A stretch of 64,000 nt of DNA from Ectobacillus panaciterrae DSM 19096 (GTDB lineage: Bacteria; Bacillota; Bacilli; Bacillales; Bacillaceae_G): positions 1-64,000 of the forward strand of contig NZ_AUMR01000003.1 in the NCBI RefSeq assembly GCF_000430785.1, written 5' to 3'. Below are positions 25,858 to 35,077 of the stretch, piece by piece. The notes under the pieces are model-generated. The model made no database searches and had not been told where the DNA came from. It worked only from the letters and a program-made list of their open reading frames with translations. Positions within the stretch are counted from its first letter, which is position 1. Each line of letters opens with the position of its first letter. A program made the translations under genes and the position numbers.

Positions 25858-25882
25858 AGCCTGCCCAAGCAGGCTTTTTTCT
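25857..25882 (+). terminator. SR1 terminator
   Basis: AAGCCTGC / GCAGGCTT with loop CCAA and TTTT. Confidence 0.85.
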
Positions 25883-25904
25883 TTATGTTGTAAGAGTTTA
25901 TAAA

Positions 25905-26170
25905 TGGGGAAGATGGCTAACTCCACCGGCAGCGTCTCGAAGACTCGGTTTTTCTTAAAATGATAAGAAAGTATAAAATTCCGCATCAGTGCTTCCTATT
26001 ACATTCCTTCTTTTGAACATCATGCTTGCAGTATGCAACATACAACAGAATAAACTCCAATGCCTTAATAAAAACACAGGGAGGGCGTCTTAAAGGATTT
26101 GACCGCTGCTACACTTGGCAAGTCTTCTACGCCCACCAAAAAGAATAAGCCGGGTTTCCCGTGCTCAGTT
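25905..26170. other. Gene-free interval with decayed repeats
   Basis: Holds a degraded copy of the 120-bp element (25916-25955: CTAACTCCACCGGC, then GACTCGGTTTTTCTT), a second decayed patch (26120-26175, ending CAGTTTTTCTT), and a 27-bp stretch (26093-26119) that recurs with four changes at 61648-61674. No coding sequence is believed here. Confidence 0.45.
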
Positions 26171-26174
26171 TTTC

Positions 26175-27002
26175 TTAATATACGGCTGTTGTATGTCCTA
26201 CAGTAGCAATAACAACATCGTCTCGAATTGGAACGAGCTTTATGTTTGTATGCATTTTAGAAGAAGCATATTGACTCATGACACGGTAATTAATCCTTGT
26301 CATTAAATCTGATAAGTATGCAGATAAAAATGCGCCGGGAAAGCGGCGTGAATTTAGATTGTAAATAATTTGTTTTTCTGTTTTGATCCCCACACCGTGC
26401 CCGTAGTACAGATCATCTCCTAGATAAATGCTGTTCTCTCCCTGCCATTCCATCGTGTCTGGATTGACTTGCGGGTTCTTAAAATATACAAGGTCTCCCG
26501 GAATAACCTCTCTGCCGTTTTTTGTAATTAATTTCAAATCCTTATCATAGTCCCATGTATACAAAAGCAAATTGCTAAACAATTGATTGAATGTATCTTC
26601 GGTATATAAGTCTAGCAATGCCTTATAAATAATGACAATCATAGCTGTTGCGCATTCTGTCCCGTATTTTGTGCCGTTTGCGAAAATATCACGTATTCCA
26701 AACGACGGAAGCTTGCCTTTCTTTAATTGAAACCCGCCCAGTTCCGTGCGTTCCCAAAATACAGAGTTGCAGTAGGACTGCTTAAATGTACGAAATTGTA
26801 AACCGCTGTTAAGCAGTTCGATGCATGAAAGAATTAAATTCACTCTAGTTTGTACATCAAACTTAAGCTCATCTGAAGTTTGATAGGCATACACTTCTTG
26901 ATTGCTTGTCATCATATTGAGTATTTGCTGCTTTGCGTCAAAGAAAGGTTCCGTTTCATTCTCCAAATAAGGAAGGACGACAGAACGACCGACTACAATC
27001 AT
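26175..27002 (-). CDS. tgl: Spore coat protein-glutamine gamma-glutamyltransferase Tgl
   Basis: 275 residues from the ATG at 27002, which has GGGTGGG 8 nt upstream; an in-frame GTG at 27014 is an alternative. Cross-links spore coat proteins through glutamine-lysine bonds in the mother cell. The catalytic cysteine lies in [18 protein letters not shown] (about 110-127). The C-terminal GHGVG region and the closing [14 protein letters not shown] also match the family. Length as in other bacilli. Convergent with SR1. Confidence 0.9.
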   Translation of the reverse strand: MIVVGRSVVLPYLENETEPFFDAKQQILNMMTSNQEVYAYQTSDELKFDVQTRVNLILSCIELLNSGLQFRTFKQSYCNSVFWERTELGGFQLKKGKLPSFGIRDIFANGTKYGTECATAMIVIIYKALLDLYTEDTFNQLFSNLLLYTWDYDKDLKLITKNGREVIPGDLVYFKNPQVNPDTMEWQGENSIYLGDDLYYGHGVGIKTEKQIIYNLNSRRFPGAFLSAYLSDLMTRINYRVMSQYASSKMHTNIKLVPIRDDVVIATVGHTTAVY

Positions 27003-27063
27003 AATAAATCCCACCCATATCAGTTTCTATATATCGTATGAGAAGGATAAAAAAGCGTGAGAA

Positions 27064-27092
27064 AAGAAAAAAGCCTATCATATGATAGGCTT
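27064..27092 (-). terminator. speA terminator
   Basis: AAGCCTATCATATGATAGGCTT palindrome, then TTTTC on the minus strand. The speA stop codon is inside the stem. Confidence 0.75.
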
Positions 27093-28550
27093 ATATTCTT
27101 TTATAACACGCAGCGTTTTTAGTTCCATATCTTCCGGCCCTTGAACAGGCAAACCGGCTTCTAGGTTCTTTTGAATATAATCTAAGTTATCTTTCGTAAT
27201 GATTTCTCCAGGCGTAAATATTGGGATTCCTGGAGGATATACCATCACGAATTCTGCAATGATGCGTCCTGCAGCATCTTCAAACGGCACAACTTCTGTT
27301 TCGGAGTAGAATGCATCACGCGGTGATAATGCGAGAACGGGAATATCCGGAACTTCAGCAGGAAGATGTACATTTTGATCTGCTTGATGCTTAAATATAT
27401 CCGATAAATCACGCAAAGCGCGAACGAGTATTGCAGCTTCTTCTTCCGTATCGCCAAGCGTAATGAGACAGAGGATATTATATAAATCAGACATTTCTAC
27501 TTCAATATTGTATTTCTCGCGCAGCCAGCGTTCTGCGTCATGGCCTGTAATGCCAAGATCTTTAACGGAAATAAGGAGCTTTGTCGGATCAAAATCGAAG
27601 GTTGCATCTGTGCCGAGGCGCTCTTCACCTGGGCAGTATAAGTATTGGATTTCATTAATATCATGACGTATCTTTTGCGCAAGCTGAATCGTTTGCTCAA
27701 TAAGCTCCGTTCCTTCAGTTGCCAATCTCTTTCTTGCAACGTCTAAGGAAGCAAGGAGGATATAGGAAGTAGAAGTAGTTGTAAGCATACTAATGATGGA
27801 TTGCACATGCTTCACGTTCACAAGGCCTTCTTTTACGTTTAAGATGGAGCTTTGTGTTAAGGAGCCTCCAAGCTTATGAACGCTTGTCGCTGCCATATCA
27901 GCGCCTGCTTGCATAGCGGATAACGGCAGATCTTCGTGGAAGTGAATGTGAACCCCGTGCGCTTCGTCCACAAGAACAGGAACATGATAAGAATGAGCAA
28001 TTTCTACAATTTGCTTCAAGTCCGCGGCAAAGCCGAAATATGTCGGGTTAATTACAAGAAGACCTTTGGCATCCGGATGCTGCTCAAGCGCATGCTTAAC
28101 GGATGCGATTGTCATGCCGTGTGAAATGCCAAGAACAGGGTCAATCTCCGGATGAATGAAAATCGGTTTTGCACCAGAGAAGATGATAGCAGACATAACG
28201 GATTTATGAACGTTCCGCGGAACAAGAATCTTATCTCCGGGCCCGCAAACGCTCATCACCATCGTCATAATTGCCCCGCTTGTACCTTGTACGGAGAAAA
28301 ACGTATGATCAGCGCCGAATGCCTCTGCAGCAAGAGCTTGTGCCTTTTTAATCATTCCCTTTGGATGATGAAGGTCATCGAGCGGCGCGATGTTAATTAG
28401 GTCGATTGATAACGCATTATGCCCAATAAATTCCCTGAATTCTGGGTCCATCCCTTGGCCTTTTTTGTGTCCTGGAATGTGAAATTGAATGGGATTTCGT
28501 TTGCTGTGCTCTGTTAAAGCAGTGAACAATGGTGTTTCATATTGGGACAA
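27078..28550 (-). CDS. speA: Arginine decarboxylase, biosynthetic
   Basis: 490 residues, as B. subtilis SpeA. PLP enzyme of the Orn/Lys/Arg decarboxylase class I fold; makes agmatine, the first step of polyamine synthesis. N-terminal QFHIPGHKKG, the PLP lysine in SVHKLGGS (about 225-232), VDEAHGVH, and the C-terminal YPPGIP loop are present. The TTG at 28550 is preferred: AAAGGGG lies 8 nt before it, whereas the GTG at 28559 overlaps that SD. A 22-bp hairpin lies in the leader. Confidence 0.92.
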   Translation of the reverse strand: MSQYETPLFTALTEHSKRNPIQFHIPGHKKGQGMDPEFREFIGHNALSIDLINIAPLDDLHHPKGMIKKAQALAAEAFGADHTFFSVQGTSGAIMTMVMSVCGPGDKILVPRNVHKSVMSAIIFSGAKPIFIHPEIDPVLGISHGMTIASVKHALEQHPDAKGLLVINPTYFGFAADLKQIVEIAHSYHVPVLVDEAHGVHIHFHEDLPLSAMQAGADMAATSVHKLGGSLTQSSILNVKEGLVNVKHVQSIISMLTTTSTSYILLASLDVARKRLATEGTELIEQTIQLAQKIRHDINEIQYLYCPGEERLGTDATFDFDPTKLLISVKDLGITGHDAERWLREKYNIEVEMSDLYNILCLITLGDTEEEAAILVRALRDLSDIFKHQADQNVHLPAEVPDIPVLALSPRDAFYSETEVVPFEDAAGRIIAEFVMVYPPGIPIFTPGEIITKDNLDYIQKNLEAGLPVQGPEDMELKTLRVIKEYKPII

Positions 28551-28586
28551 CTTATACACCCCTTTACTTATTTATGTTTAATAATT

Positions 28587-28638
28587 ATTCCGCTCAATAG
28601 TCTGTTTCCCGAGGAAGAAACGGACTATTGAGCGGAAT
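28587..28638. repeat. 22-bp near-perfect inverted repeat in the speA leader
   Basis: Arms 28587-28608 and 28617-28638 pair at 21 of 22 positions, and the mismatch can form G-U in one orientation. The loop is ccgaggaa. It lies about 40 bp upstream of the speA start; no T-run adjoins it on the speA strand. Confidence 0.65.
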
Positions 28639-28806
28639 TTGCTATATCTGAACAATAGCTGTCATTCGATACAAAACAAATGAATTATATCACCTATGAA
28701 AACAGATGTATAGGAAAAATATATGAAAATGTCCAATTTTTTGTCCGAGGAAGGACAACGGCGAAAATAACGAGAAATAGTGTATAATGCAAAGGGGGAT
28801 GTTCTG

Positions 28807-29766
28807 ATGAATTGGGAGACAAGAGTAACAAAATTGCTTGGGATTCAATATCCAATTATTCAAGGAGGATTGGCATATTTAGCCTATGCAGACTTAGCTG
28901 CCGCGGTGAGTAATGCAGGCGGATTAGGGCAAATTACGGCGATGAGCTTGCCTTCGCCCCAAGCGCTGCGCGAGGAAATTCAAAAAGTGCGGAGTATGAC
29001 GGCAAAGCCGTTCGGCGTGAATTATGCAATCGGGCAGCACGGGAGACCGTTTGAGCATATGCTTGAAATTGCAATAGAGGAGAACGTGCCAGTAGTAACG
29101 ATGACTGGCGGAAATCCGACTCCGATTATAAAACGCTTGGAAGGAACAAGCATTAAAAAGCTTGTGCTTGTTGCGGCAAGGCGTCAGGCGGAAAAAGCTG
29201 AAGAATTAGGAGCGGACGCTGTCATGGTGGTAGGACAAGAAGGGGGAGGGCATTTAGGAAGAGCTGATATAGGAACCATTGTCCTTGTGCCTCAGGTAGT
29301 TGACGCTGTTTCTATCCCCGTGATTGCCTCAGGCGGAATTGGAGACGGAAGGGGATTGATGGCTGCACTCAGTCTCGGCGCAGAAGGAATTGAGATGGGA
29401 ACGCGTTTTATTGCGACACAGGAGTGTGTCCATGCGCACTCTTTATATAAGGAGGCGCTTGTAAAAGGAACAGAATCTGATACGGTTGTAATTAAAAGAA
29501 GTCTTGGTGCGCCTGCACGTGTCATTCGTAACGGATGGACGGGGCAAATCCTGCAATTGGAACAAGAAGGCAAGGGCTATGAAGACCTAAAAGAGTACAT
29601 AAGCGGCTCTGCCAACCGCCGCTATATTTATGAAGGAAACGAAGCGGAAGGCTTTGCATGGGCGGGACAAGTTATGGGGAGAATTAAAGATATTCCAACT
29701 GTACAGGAATTAACCTCCCGCATGATACAAGAAGCAGAAGATATTCGAATGAGATGGAGTAAGTGA
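28807..29766 (+). CDS. Nitronate monooxygenase / FabK-like flavoprotein
   Basis: 319 residues from the ATG at 28807 (AAAGGGGGA 9 nt upstream). FMN-dependent TIM barrel of the 2-nitropropane dioxygenase family. YPIIQGGLAYLAYADLAAAV at the N-terminus, VVGQEGGGHLGR in the middle, and VIASGGIGDGRGLMAALSLG for FMN phosphate binding. Such proteins are either nitronate monooxygenases or FabK-type enoyl-ACP reductases; this one lacks decisive neighbours. It is followed by yktA after 9 bp, and the two may be co-transcribed. Confidence 0.85.
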   Translation: MNWETRVTKLLGIQYPIIQGGLAYLAYADLAAAVSNAGGLGQITAMSLPSPQALREEIQKVRSMTAKPFGVNYAIGQHGRPFEHMLEIAIEENVPVVTMTGGNPTPIIKRLEGTSIKKLVLVAARRQAEKAEELGADAVMVVGQEGGGHLGRADIGTIVLVPQVVDAVSIPVIASGGIGDGRGLMAALSLGAEGIEMGTRFIATQECVHAHSLYKEALVKGTESDTVVIKRSLGAPARVIRNGWTGQILQLEQEGKGYEDLKEYISGSANRRYIYEGNEAEGFAWAGQVMGRIKDIPTVQELTSRMIQEAEDIRMRWSK

Positions 29767-29775
29767 GGTGGAAAG

Positions 29776-30045
29776 ATGGAGTATCAATATCCGCTTGACT
29801 ATGATTGGTCTACAGAAGAAATCGTAGCTGTGATTCATTTTTATGAGGCAGTAGAAAAAGCGTATGAACAAGGCGTTAAACGGGAAGAATTCATGCAATT
29901 TTACCGCCGTTTTAAAGAAATTGTGCCGAGCAAGGCAGAAGAAAAAAAACTGTGCAATGAGTTTGAAGAGATGAGCGGTTATTCCTGCTACCGTGTTGTG
30001 CAAACGGCAAAGGAAGCAGCAGAAAACAGTACAATAAAAATGTAA
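29776..30045 (+). CDS. yktA: UPF0223 family protein YktA
   Basis: 89 residues (B. subtilis YktA 88). Small acidic helical protein: [20 protein letters not shown] at the start and a C-terminal [12 protein letters not shown]. Function unknown; the fold belongs to UPF0223. GAGGTGGAAAG lies before the ATG. Conserved neighbour of yktB and suhB. Confidence 0.9.
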   Translation: MEYQYPLDYDWSTEEIVAVIHFYEAVEKAYEQGVKREEFMQFYRRFKEIVPSKAEEKKLCNEFEEMSGYSCYRVVQTAKEAAENSTIKM

Positions 30046-30052
30046 AAATATT

Positions 30053-30082
30053 TTGAAAATGAAAAAGTGACTATGGTATAAT
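30053..30082 (+). promoter_or_regulatory. Strong promoter directly before a terminator
   Basis: TTGAAA (30053-30058), an 18-bp spacer, TATAAT (30077-30082) with an extended TGG just before it. The predicted start is about 7 nt from the terminator stem that follows. Confidence 0.45.
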
Positions 30083-30095
30083 GATATAACAACTA

Positions 30096-30129
30096 GAAAA
30101 CGGACAATGAACCCATTGTCCGTTTTCTT
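30096..30129. terminator. Bidirectional terminator between yktA and yktB
   Basis: GAAAACGGACAAT / ATTGTCCGTTTTC, 13-bp arms with a six-base loop. Confidence 0.8.
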
Positions 30130-30756
30130 CTACCTTTGAAAAGCAACTTTGTAAAGAGGAAGGAGTGTGAGGAACGTATCTTGAATTTTATGTACAAATT
30201 CATCGTCGCTAAGTGTAATCGCCTCTTCTTTAGGAATGTGAATACCGGTTAACAGCTCTGCTTTTTTCACTTTGCCGAGACGTTCAAACATTGCTGTCAG
30301 ATCCTTTTTAGAAAGCGTGTGTCCCGGTGCGGCAGCCGAGTTTGTATGATCGGTTGACCAAACAAATTCCTTAGGTAAAGCTGCTATCTCAGTGAGATGC
30401 TGCAGAAATGCGTTTGCGTAGTCAGTTTTTTGCGGGCACTCGTAAATAAGACCGAAGTATATAAATACATGAGAGTCCCAAAGTCCAATCTGAAAGTGCG
30501 GAAGCATTTTATACCCCCGTTTATTCGGAGCAAATGCAACCCATGTATCTTTAGGGGGATTTACCGTACGGCGTGCATGTTTTGCAACATGATGAAAAAA
30601 GGGTTCATGTAAATGCTCCGTGAAAAAAGGTGCGAACCGTTCGCCTAGAGCCTCCAGTTTCGGGCGAATGCACTTCTTTAGCTCCTCCATTCGTTCGTCG
30701 AGACCGTCTACAGAAAAGACGGAAAAGTCCTGTAAATCAAAAGCTGTTTGTTTCAT
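30130..30756 (-). CDS. yktB: UPF0637 family protein YktB
   Basis: 208 residues (B. subtilis YktB 212). Soluble protein of unknown function with a known alpha/beta fold. VNPPKDTWVAFAPNKRGYK and HFQIGLWDSHVFIYFGLIYE are the conserved blocks (about 65-108). A minus-strand GGAGG lies before the ATG. Convergent with yktA, divergent from ykzI. Confidence 0.9.
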   Translation of the reverse strand: MKQTAFDLQDFSVFSVDGLDERMEELKKCIRPKLEALGERFAPFFTEHLHEPFFHHVAKHARRTVNPPKDTWVAFAPNKRGYKMLPHFQIGLWDSHVFIYFGLIYECPQKTDYANAFLQHLTEIAALPKEFVWSTDHTNSAAAPGHTLSKKDLTAMFERLGKVKKAELLTGIHIPKEEAITLSDDEFVHKIQDTFLTLLPLYKVAFQR

Positions 30757-30964
30757 GTTTTTCCTCCATCAAACGATTTGCTACTTATTTTAACATAGCT
30801 TGTACGATTCATAAAAAATGCTGTTTGAAAAAATTTTTAGGTGAAAATCCAAATTTGTTGCATAGAGGATTTATCCCACATAATATAGTATAAAACAAAA
30901 TAACTGAAAATTGAGTAAATTTTAGGCCAAGGGCAAACTAAAACTCGGGAGGAGGCAAACAAGG

Positions 30965-31153
30965 ATGAGACAGGTAATCAATGCATTAAAGAGAACGGAT
31001 GCAGAGAAGAGAATTCCGGTGTTGCGTTTAGAGTTAGATTATGAATTAGCAACTCTGTACGATGCTATGATGGAGAATGATGAGAAGAAAAAAGAAGAGT
31101 GCAAGAAGAAGCTGGAGACGCTTAGACTTGAAATGATTCGCCTAGAGGCGTAA
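30965..31153 (+). CDS. ykzI: YkzI-like small protein
   Basis: 62 residues, highly charged and helical (DAEKRIPVLRLELDYELATL, then a Lys/Glu-rich helix). Size and position between yktB and suhB match B. subtilis YkzI; function unknown. GGGAGGAGG lies about 10 nt before the ATG. Confidence 0.75.
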   Translation: MRQVINALKRTDAEKRIPVLRLELDYELATLYDAMMENDEKKKEECKKKLETLRLEMIRLEA

Positions 31154-31183
31154 TAATAGGCTATGTATAAAACCAAAATTGGT

Positions 31184-31213
31184 GCGAACCTTATGCATAG
31201 GTTCGTTTTTTCT
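31184..31213 (+). terminator. Terminator after ykzI
   Basis: GCGAACCTTATG / CATAGGTTCGT followed by TTTTTT. Confidence 0.8.
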
Positions 31214-31238
31214 GTGAAAAAGATCGGAGTGTTGGATC

Positions 31239-32021
31239 ATGCAATGGAATGAGATAGCAGACCATGCGAAACAATGGATAAAAGAAGCGGGGAGCCTCCT
31301 CGTTGCTTCTTTGCAGGTATCCCTTGTTATAGAAACAAAGTCGAGTGCTTCTGACCTTGTGACGAACATGGATCGGCAAATTGAGCAATTTTTTATCGAA
31401 AAAATTCAGGGAACATACCCGCATCATCGGATTTTAGGAGAAGAAGGATATGGAGACAAGCTTACTTCTTTTGAAGGAACTGTGTGGCTGATTGATCCAA
31501 TTGATGGAACGATGAACTTCGTGCATCAAAAGCGAAACTTTGCCATTTCTATCGGCATTTATCATGATGGAATAGGAAAGATCGGTATTATTTATGATCC
31601 TGTTCAAGATGAATTGTATAGTACGATAGCTGGTGAAGGTGCGTACTGCAACGATATTGCGATTCCGAAATTGGGAACAGGGATAGTAGAAGAAGGTATT
31701 GTCGCTGTAAATGCAATATGGCTTACTGAGAACTCCATGCTCAATTGCGAGAAAATGACAGCCCTTGTCAGGCGTCTAAGAGGGACGCGTTCTTACGGAT
31801 GTGCCGCATTGGAAATCGTGTATGTGGCAACTGGACGATTAGACGGTTATATTACACCGCGTCTGTCTCCTTGGGACTTCGGCGGAGGCGCAATAATCGT
31901 GCAAGAGGTGGGAGGAATTATTACTGATTTTAAAGGAAATTCTCTGAACCCAATTGAAAAAAGCAGCGTACTTGTAGCGAAGCCGGGTGTATATGAACAG
32001 CTCTTGGAATATGTAAATTAA
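31239..32021 (+). CDS. suhB: Inositol monophosphatase family protein
   Basis: 260 residues, equivalent of B. subtilis YktC. Mg2+-dependent phosphatase fold (IMPase/SuhB family). The metal site is visible in GEEGY, DPIDGTMNFVH (about 86-96) and SPWDFGGG (about 207-214). Physiological substrate uncertain (inositol phosphate or a related sugar phosphate). The SD GATCGGAG precedes the ATG. Single gene with its own terminator. Confidence 0.9.
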   Translation: MQWNEIADHAKQWIKEAGSLLVASLQVSLVIETKSSASDLVTNMDRQIEQFFIEKIQGTYPHHRILGEEGYGDKLTSFEGTVWLIDPIDGTMNFVHQKRNFAISIGIYHDGIGKIGIIYDPVQDELYSTIAGEGAYCNDIAIPKLGTGIVEEGIVAVNAIWLTENSMLNCEKMTALVRRLRGTRSYGCAALEIVYVATGRLDGYITPRLSPWDFGGGAIIVQEVGGIITDFKGNSLNPIEKSSVLVAKPGVYEQLLEYVN

Positions 32022-32024
32022 GTC

Positions 32025-32073
32025 AATACACTGCCAAAGGGGCATACCGCCTCTTTGGCAGTGTATTTTTTTA
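32025..32073 (+). terminator. Terminator after suhB
   Basis: AATACACTGCCAAAG and its complement with a mid-stem bulge, then TTTTTT. Confidence 0.85.
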
Positions 32074-32105
32074 GCCGTAAGGGAATTTTATTCATAAGGA
32101 AATGA

Positions 32106-32131
32106 AAAAACTTCTGTGATATCACAGAAGT
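32106..32131 (-). terminator. ylaF terminator
   Basis: ACTTCTGTGATATCACAGAAGT palindrome with TTTTTC on the minus strand. Confidence 0.75.
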
Positions 32132-32137
32132 CGAGTT

Positions 32138-32314
32138 TTATTGCTTGCGCAGCTTCCGCTTTGTTATAAAGCCGTAGCCTATAGAAGCAATTGTGCCAAT
32201 TACGCAAACAATGGTGCCGATTGTGCTATTTTCAGCAATCATAATACCAATGCCAATCATAAAAATTACAGCAACAAGAGCAATCATTAGTAAACGGTAT
32301 TGAATGTGTTCCAT
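32138..32314 (-). CDS. ylaF: YlaF-like small membrane protein
   Basis: 58 residues, two membrane helices (about 5-25 and 29-49) and a basic tail TKRKLRKQ. The ATG at 32314 has GGAGGGTGAAAC upstream; the frame extends further back without an SD. The B. subtilis counterpart YlaF (62 aa, DUF5325) occupies the same place before typA. Function unknown. Confidence 0.8.
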   Translation of the reverse strand: MEHIQYRLLMIALVAVIFMIGIGIMIAENSTIGTIVCVIGTIASIGYGFITKRKLRKQ

Positions 32315-32460
32315 TGTTTCACCCTCCAGCTTTATTGTACTGTACAAGATTATAGGAAAACAACCATATTTTAACGAGCCTTTTTCATTTAGATTGCAAC
32401 TGATACGTTTCACTCTTATAATAGAGAAGGACCAAAAAGAGACATTAGGAGTTGGACATT

Positions 32461-34308
32461 TTGAAAAAACGAGAAGATTTACGTAATATAGCGATTATCG
32501 CGCACGTTGACCACGGGAAAACAACGTTGGTTGACCAATTGCTTCGTCAAGCCGGAACATTCCGCAGCAACGAACAAGTAGATGAGCGCGCTATGGATTC
32601 TAATGATTTAGAAAGAGAACGTGGTATTACAATTTTAGCGAAAAATACAGCTATTAATTATAACGATACTCGTATTAATATTTTAGATACACCGGGACAC
32701 GCAGATTTCGGCGGAGAAGTTGAACGTATCATGAAAATGGTAGACGGCGTTCTTCTTGTAGTAGATGCTTATGAAGGATGTATGCCGCAAACCCGCTTTG
32801 TACTGAAAAAAGCGCTTGAGCAAAAGTTGACTCCGATTGTTGTCGTGAACAAAATTGACCGTGATTTTGCTCGTCCGGAAGAAGTCGTCGATGAAGTGTT
32901 AGACTTGTTCATCGAGCTTGGAGCGAACGAAGAGCAACTGGAATTCCCGGTAGTGTATGCTTCCGGTATTAACGGTACGGCAAGTCTGGATCCGAATCCG
33001 GCTAGTCAAGAAGAAAACATGAAGTCTTTATTTGATACAATCGTTGAACATATTCCAGCGCCTGTAGACAATAGCGAAGAGCCGCTGCAATTCCAAGTTG
33101 CGCTTTTGGATTACAATGATTATGTGGGCCGTATCGGAATCGGACGCGTATTCCGCGGTACGATGAAAGTCGGTCAATCTGTTTCCCTTATGAAACTCGA
33201 CGGAAGCATCAAGCAGTTCCGCGTAACGAAAATTTTCGGATTCTTTGGCTTAAAGCGTGAAGAAATCCAAGAAGCAAAAGCAGGAGACCTAGTAGCGGTT
33301 TCCGGTATGGAAGACATTAACGTAGGTGAAACAGTATGTCCGGTGGAGCATCAAGAAGCGCTTCCTGTACTTCGAATTGATGAGCCTACGCTGCAAATGA
33401 CGTTCCTTGTGAATAACAGTCCGTTTGCGGGACGTGAAGGAAAGTATGTGACAGCGCGTAAAATCGAAGAGCGTCTTCGTGCGCAATTGCAAACAGACGT
33501 GAGCCTGCGTGTAGAAAATACAGATTCTCCTGATGCTTGGATCGTATCCGGCCGCGGTGAGCTGCATTTGTCTATCTTAATTGAAAATATGCGCCGTGAA
33601 GGATATGAATTACAAGTATCTAAGCCGGAAGTTATCATCAAAAATATCGACGGTGTAAGAAGCGAACCTGTAGAGCGTGTTCAAATCGATGTTCCTGAAG
33701 AGCATACAGGCTCGATCATCGAATCTATGGGCGCTCGTAAAGGCGAAATGCTTGATATGATTAACAACGGAAGCGGACAAGTGCGTCTTGTTTTCATGGT
33801 GCCTGCACGCGGATTAATCGGTTATACAACAGAATTTTTGACATTAACACGCGGCTACGGCATCATTAACCATTCCTTTGACAGTTATCAGCCGATGCAG
33901 GCTGGTCAAGTCGGCGGCCGCCGTCAAGGTGTGCTAGTTTCTATGGAAGCAGGAAAAGCATCTACTTACGGCATTATGCAGATAGAAGATCGCGGTATTA
34001 TCTTCTTAGAGCCGGGTACGGAAGTATATGAAGGCATGATTGTGGGAGAGCATACACGTGAGAACGACTTGACAGTTAACATTGTAAAAGTAAAACAAGC
34101 AACAAATATCCGTTCTGCAAACAAAGATCAAACAGCGACAATGAAAAAGCCGCGTATTATGACGCTTGAGGAGTCTTTAGAATACTTGAATGATGACGAG
34201 TATTGTGAAGTAACGCCGGAATCCATTCGTCTTCGCAAAAAGATTTTGGATAAAAACGAGCGCGAACGCATGGCTAAAAAGAAAAAGTATGCGGAAATGG
34301 AACAATAA
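32461..34308 (+). CDS. typA: Ribosome-associated GTPase TypA/BipA
   Basis: 615 residues. Translational GTPase related to EF-G, involved in ribosome assembly and stress or low-temperature growth. G1 AHVDHGKTT (about 13-21), G3 DTPGH, G4 NKID; then domains II, III, V and the BipA-specific C-terminal domain with [10 protein letters not shown]. The TTG at 32461 lies 9 nt after AGGAG and gives the family N-terminus [12 protein letters not shown]; the TTG at 32452 touches the SD. Complete and well conserved. Confidence 0.95.
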   Translation: MKKREDLRNIAIIAHVDHGKTTLVDQLLRQAGTFRSNEQVDERAMDSNDLERERGITILAKNTAINYNDTRINILDTPGHADFGGEVERIMKMVDGVLLVVDAYEGCMPQTRFVLKKALEQKLTPIVVVNKIDRDFARPEEVVDEVLDLFIELGANEEQLEFPVVYASGINGTASLDPNPASQEENMKSLFDTIVEHIPAPVDNSEEPLQFQVALLDYNDYVGRIGIGRVFRGTMKVGQSVSLMKLDGSIKQFRVTKIFGFFGLKREEIQEAKAGDLVAVSGMEDINVGETVCPVEHQEALPVLRIDEPTLQMTFLVNNSPFAGREGKYVTARKIEERLRAQLQTDVSLRVENTDSPDAWIVSGRGELHLSILIENMRREGYELQVSKPEVIIKNIDGVRSEPVERVQIDVPEEHTGSIIESMGARKGEMLDMINNGSGQVRLVFMVPARGLIGYTTEFLTLTRGYGIINHSFDSYQPMQAGQVGGRRQGVLVSMEAGKASTYGIMQIEDRGIIFLEPGTEVYEGMIVGEHTRENDLTVNIVKVKQATNIRSANKDQTATMKKPRIMTLEESLEYLNDDEYCEVTPESIRLRKKILDKNERERMAKKKKYAEMEQ

Positions 34309-34315
34309 TATATAC

Positions 34316-34350
34316 GACGCCTCTGCGAGAGCAGAGGCGTTTCTTTTTCT
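34316..34350 (+). terminator. Terminator after typA
   Basis: ACGCCTCTGC / GCAGAGGCGT with a short GAGA loop, then TTCTTTTTC. Confidence 0.85.
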
Positions 34351-34433
34351 CCTATTTAAAACGTTTACACTAGACAGCCATTTCGAAGCAAGGTACTCTT
34401 ATAGTAGAATAGGGGAAAAGGGGAGAAATAAAC

Positions 34434-34745
34434 GTGGACGTGAACGTGCTGGAGAGAATGACGTTTTTCGCAAGGCTTTATAATGTAAATGACAATGCAC
34501 AAAGCGGTATGTGGATGTTATATGGAACAATTATTATACTCAGCATACTTGTATATAATCTTGGGTTCGCACGTAAATTGCCGCTTTTGCAAAACATTAT
34601 CATATATATACTGCTTGTGCTGGGATGCACCATTTTAACATTCTTCGCAGTATTCTTGCCGGTAGCAGAAGGACTCGTTGTGGTGGCCATTGTACTTGGT
34701 ATTTATAAGCTGCGGCTGCATCAGGCGAAGAAGCAGCAAGCATAA
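34434..34745 (+). CDS. ylaH: YlaH-like membrane protein
   Basis: 103 residues, B. subtilis YlaH 105. Three membrane helices (about 27-45, 51-70 and 72-92) and a C-terminal KLRLHQAKKQQA basic tail. Function unknown. The GTG start has GGGGAG about 9 nt upstream. Followed after 12 bp by the next gene and probably co-transcribed with it. Confidence 0.82.
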   Translation: MDVNVLERMTFFARLYNVNDNAQSGMWMLYGTIIILSILVYNLGFARKLPLLQNIIIYILLVLGCTILTFFAVFLPVAEGLVVVAIVLGIYKLRLHQAKKQQA

Positions 34746-34757
34746 GGGGGAAAGGCG

Positions 34758-35039
34758 ATGCGATCTGTACAAGATGCAATTTATAATTGGCTGACTATTA
34801 AAGTTGTGGCTGAGGCAAGATTTGATGATCAGGCGGCTCAGGAAACATATGAACTGTTTGATGACATGCTGCGCAACGATTACGGCATCAGCAAGGTGAT
34901 GGTGGAAAAGCTGGAGGATATGTATTTCATTACGTACGAAATAGGAGAGCAAACAAAAACGACACGTTTTCCATTAGAGCTGATTGATTGTTACTTGGAT
35001 CAAATGAACCGCGAGCCGGAAAAATTTAAAAACTATTAA
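34758..35039 (+). CDS. Conserved Bacillus protein of unknown function
   Basis: 93 residues, acidic, soluble. Opens MRSVQDAIYNWLTIKVVAEA and closes TRFPLELIDCYLDQMNREPE. AGGGGGAAAGGCG precedes the ATG. I recall similar proteins next to ylaH in the B. cereus group, but no named domain. Its last codons touch a remnant of the 120-bp repeat. Confidence 0.7.
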   Translation: MRSVQDAIYNWLTIKVVAEARFDDQAAQETYELFDDMLRNDYGISKVMVEKLEDMYFITYEIGEQTKTTRFPLELIDCYLDQMNREPEKFKNY

Positions 35040-35066
35040 GAAAAGCGGAGCCGGCGGAGCTGGACA
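35040..35066. repeat. Collapsed copy of the 120-bp element
   Basis: GAAAAGCGGAGCCGG joined to CCGGCGGAGCTGGACA: the two outer ends of the element with everything between removed. It begins at the base after the upstream stop codon and lies 12 bp before the IS200/IS605-type end. Confidence 0.6.
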
Positions 35067-35077
35067 TGCCGCAATTT

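Larger units (their letters stand above)
25671..25882 (+). ncRNA. SR1-type dual-function small RNA
   Basis: Transcript predicted from the promoter start near 25671 to the terminator at 25857-25882, about 210 nt. It contains the SR1P reading frame, and its position between pdhD and speA resembles the B. subtilis SR1 locus as I recall it. In B. subtilis the RNA also base-pairs with ahrC mRNA and blocks its translation. The ahrC target is not in this window, so pairing cannot be tested here. Confidence 0.75.

Noticed and set aside
26115-26306. 63-codon plus-strand frame overlapping the end of tgl
   Set aside because: Antisense to the conserved C-terminus of tgl, no SD, composition not protein-like.
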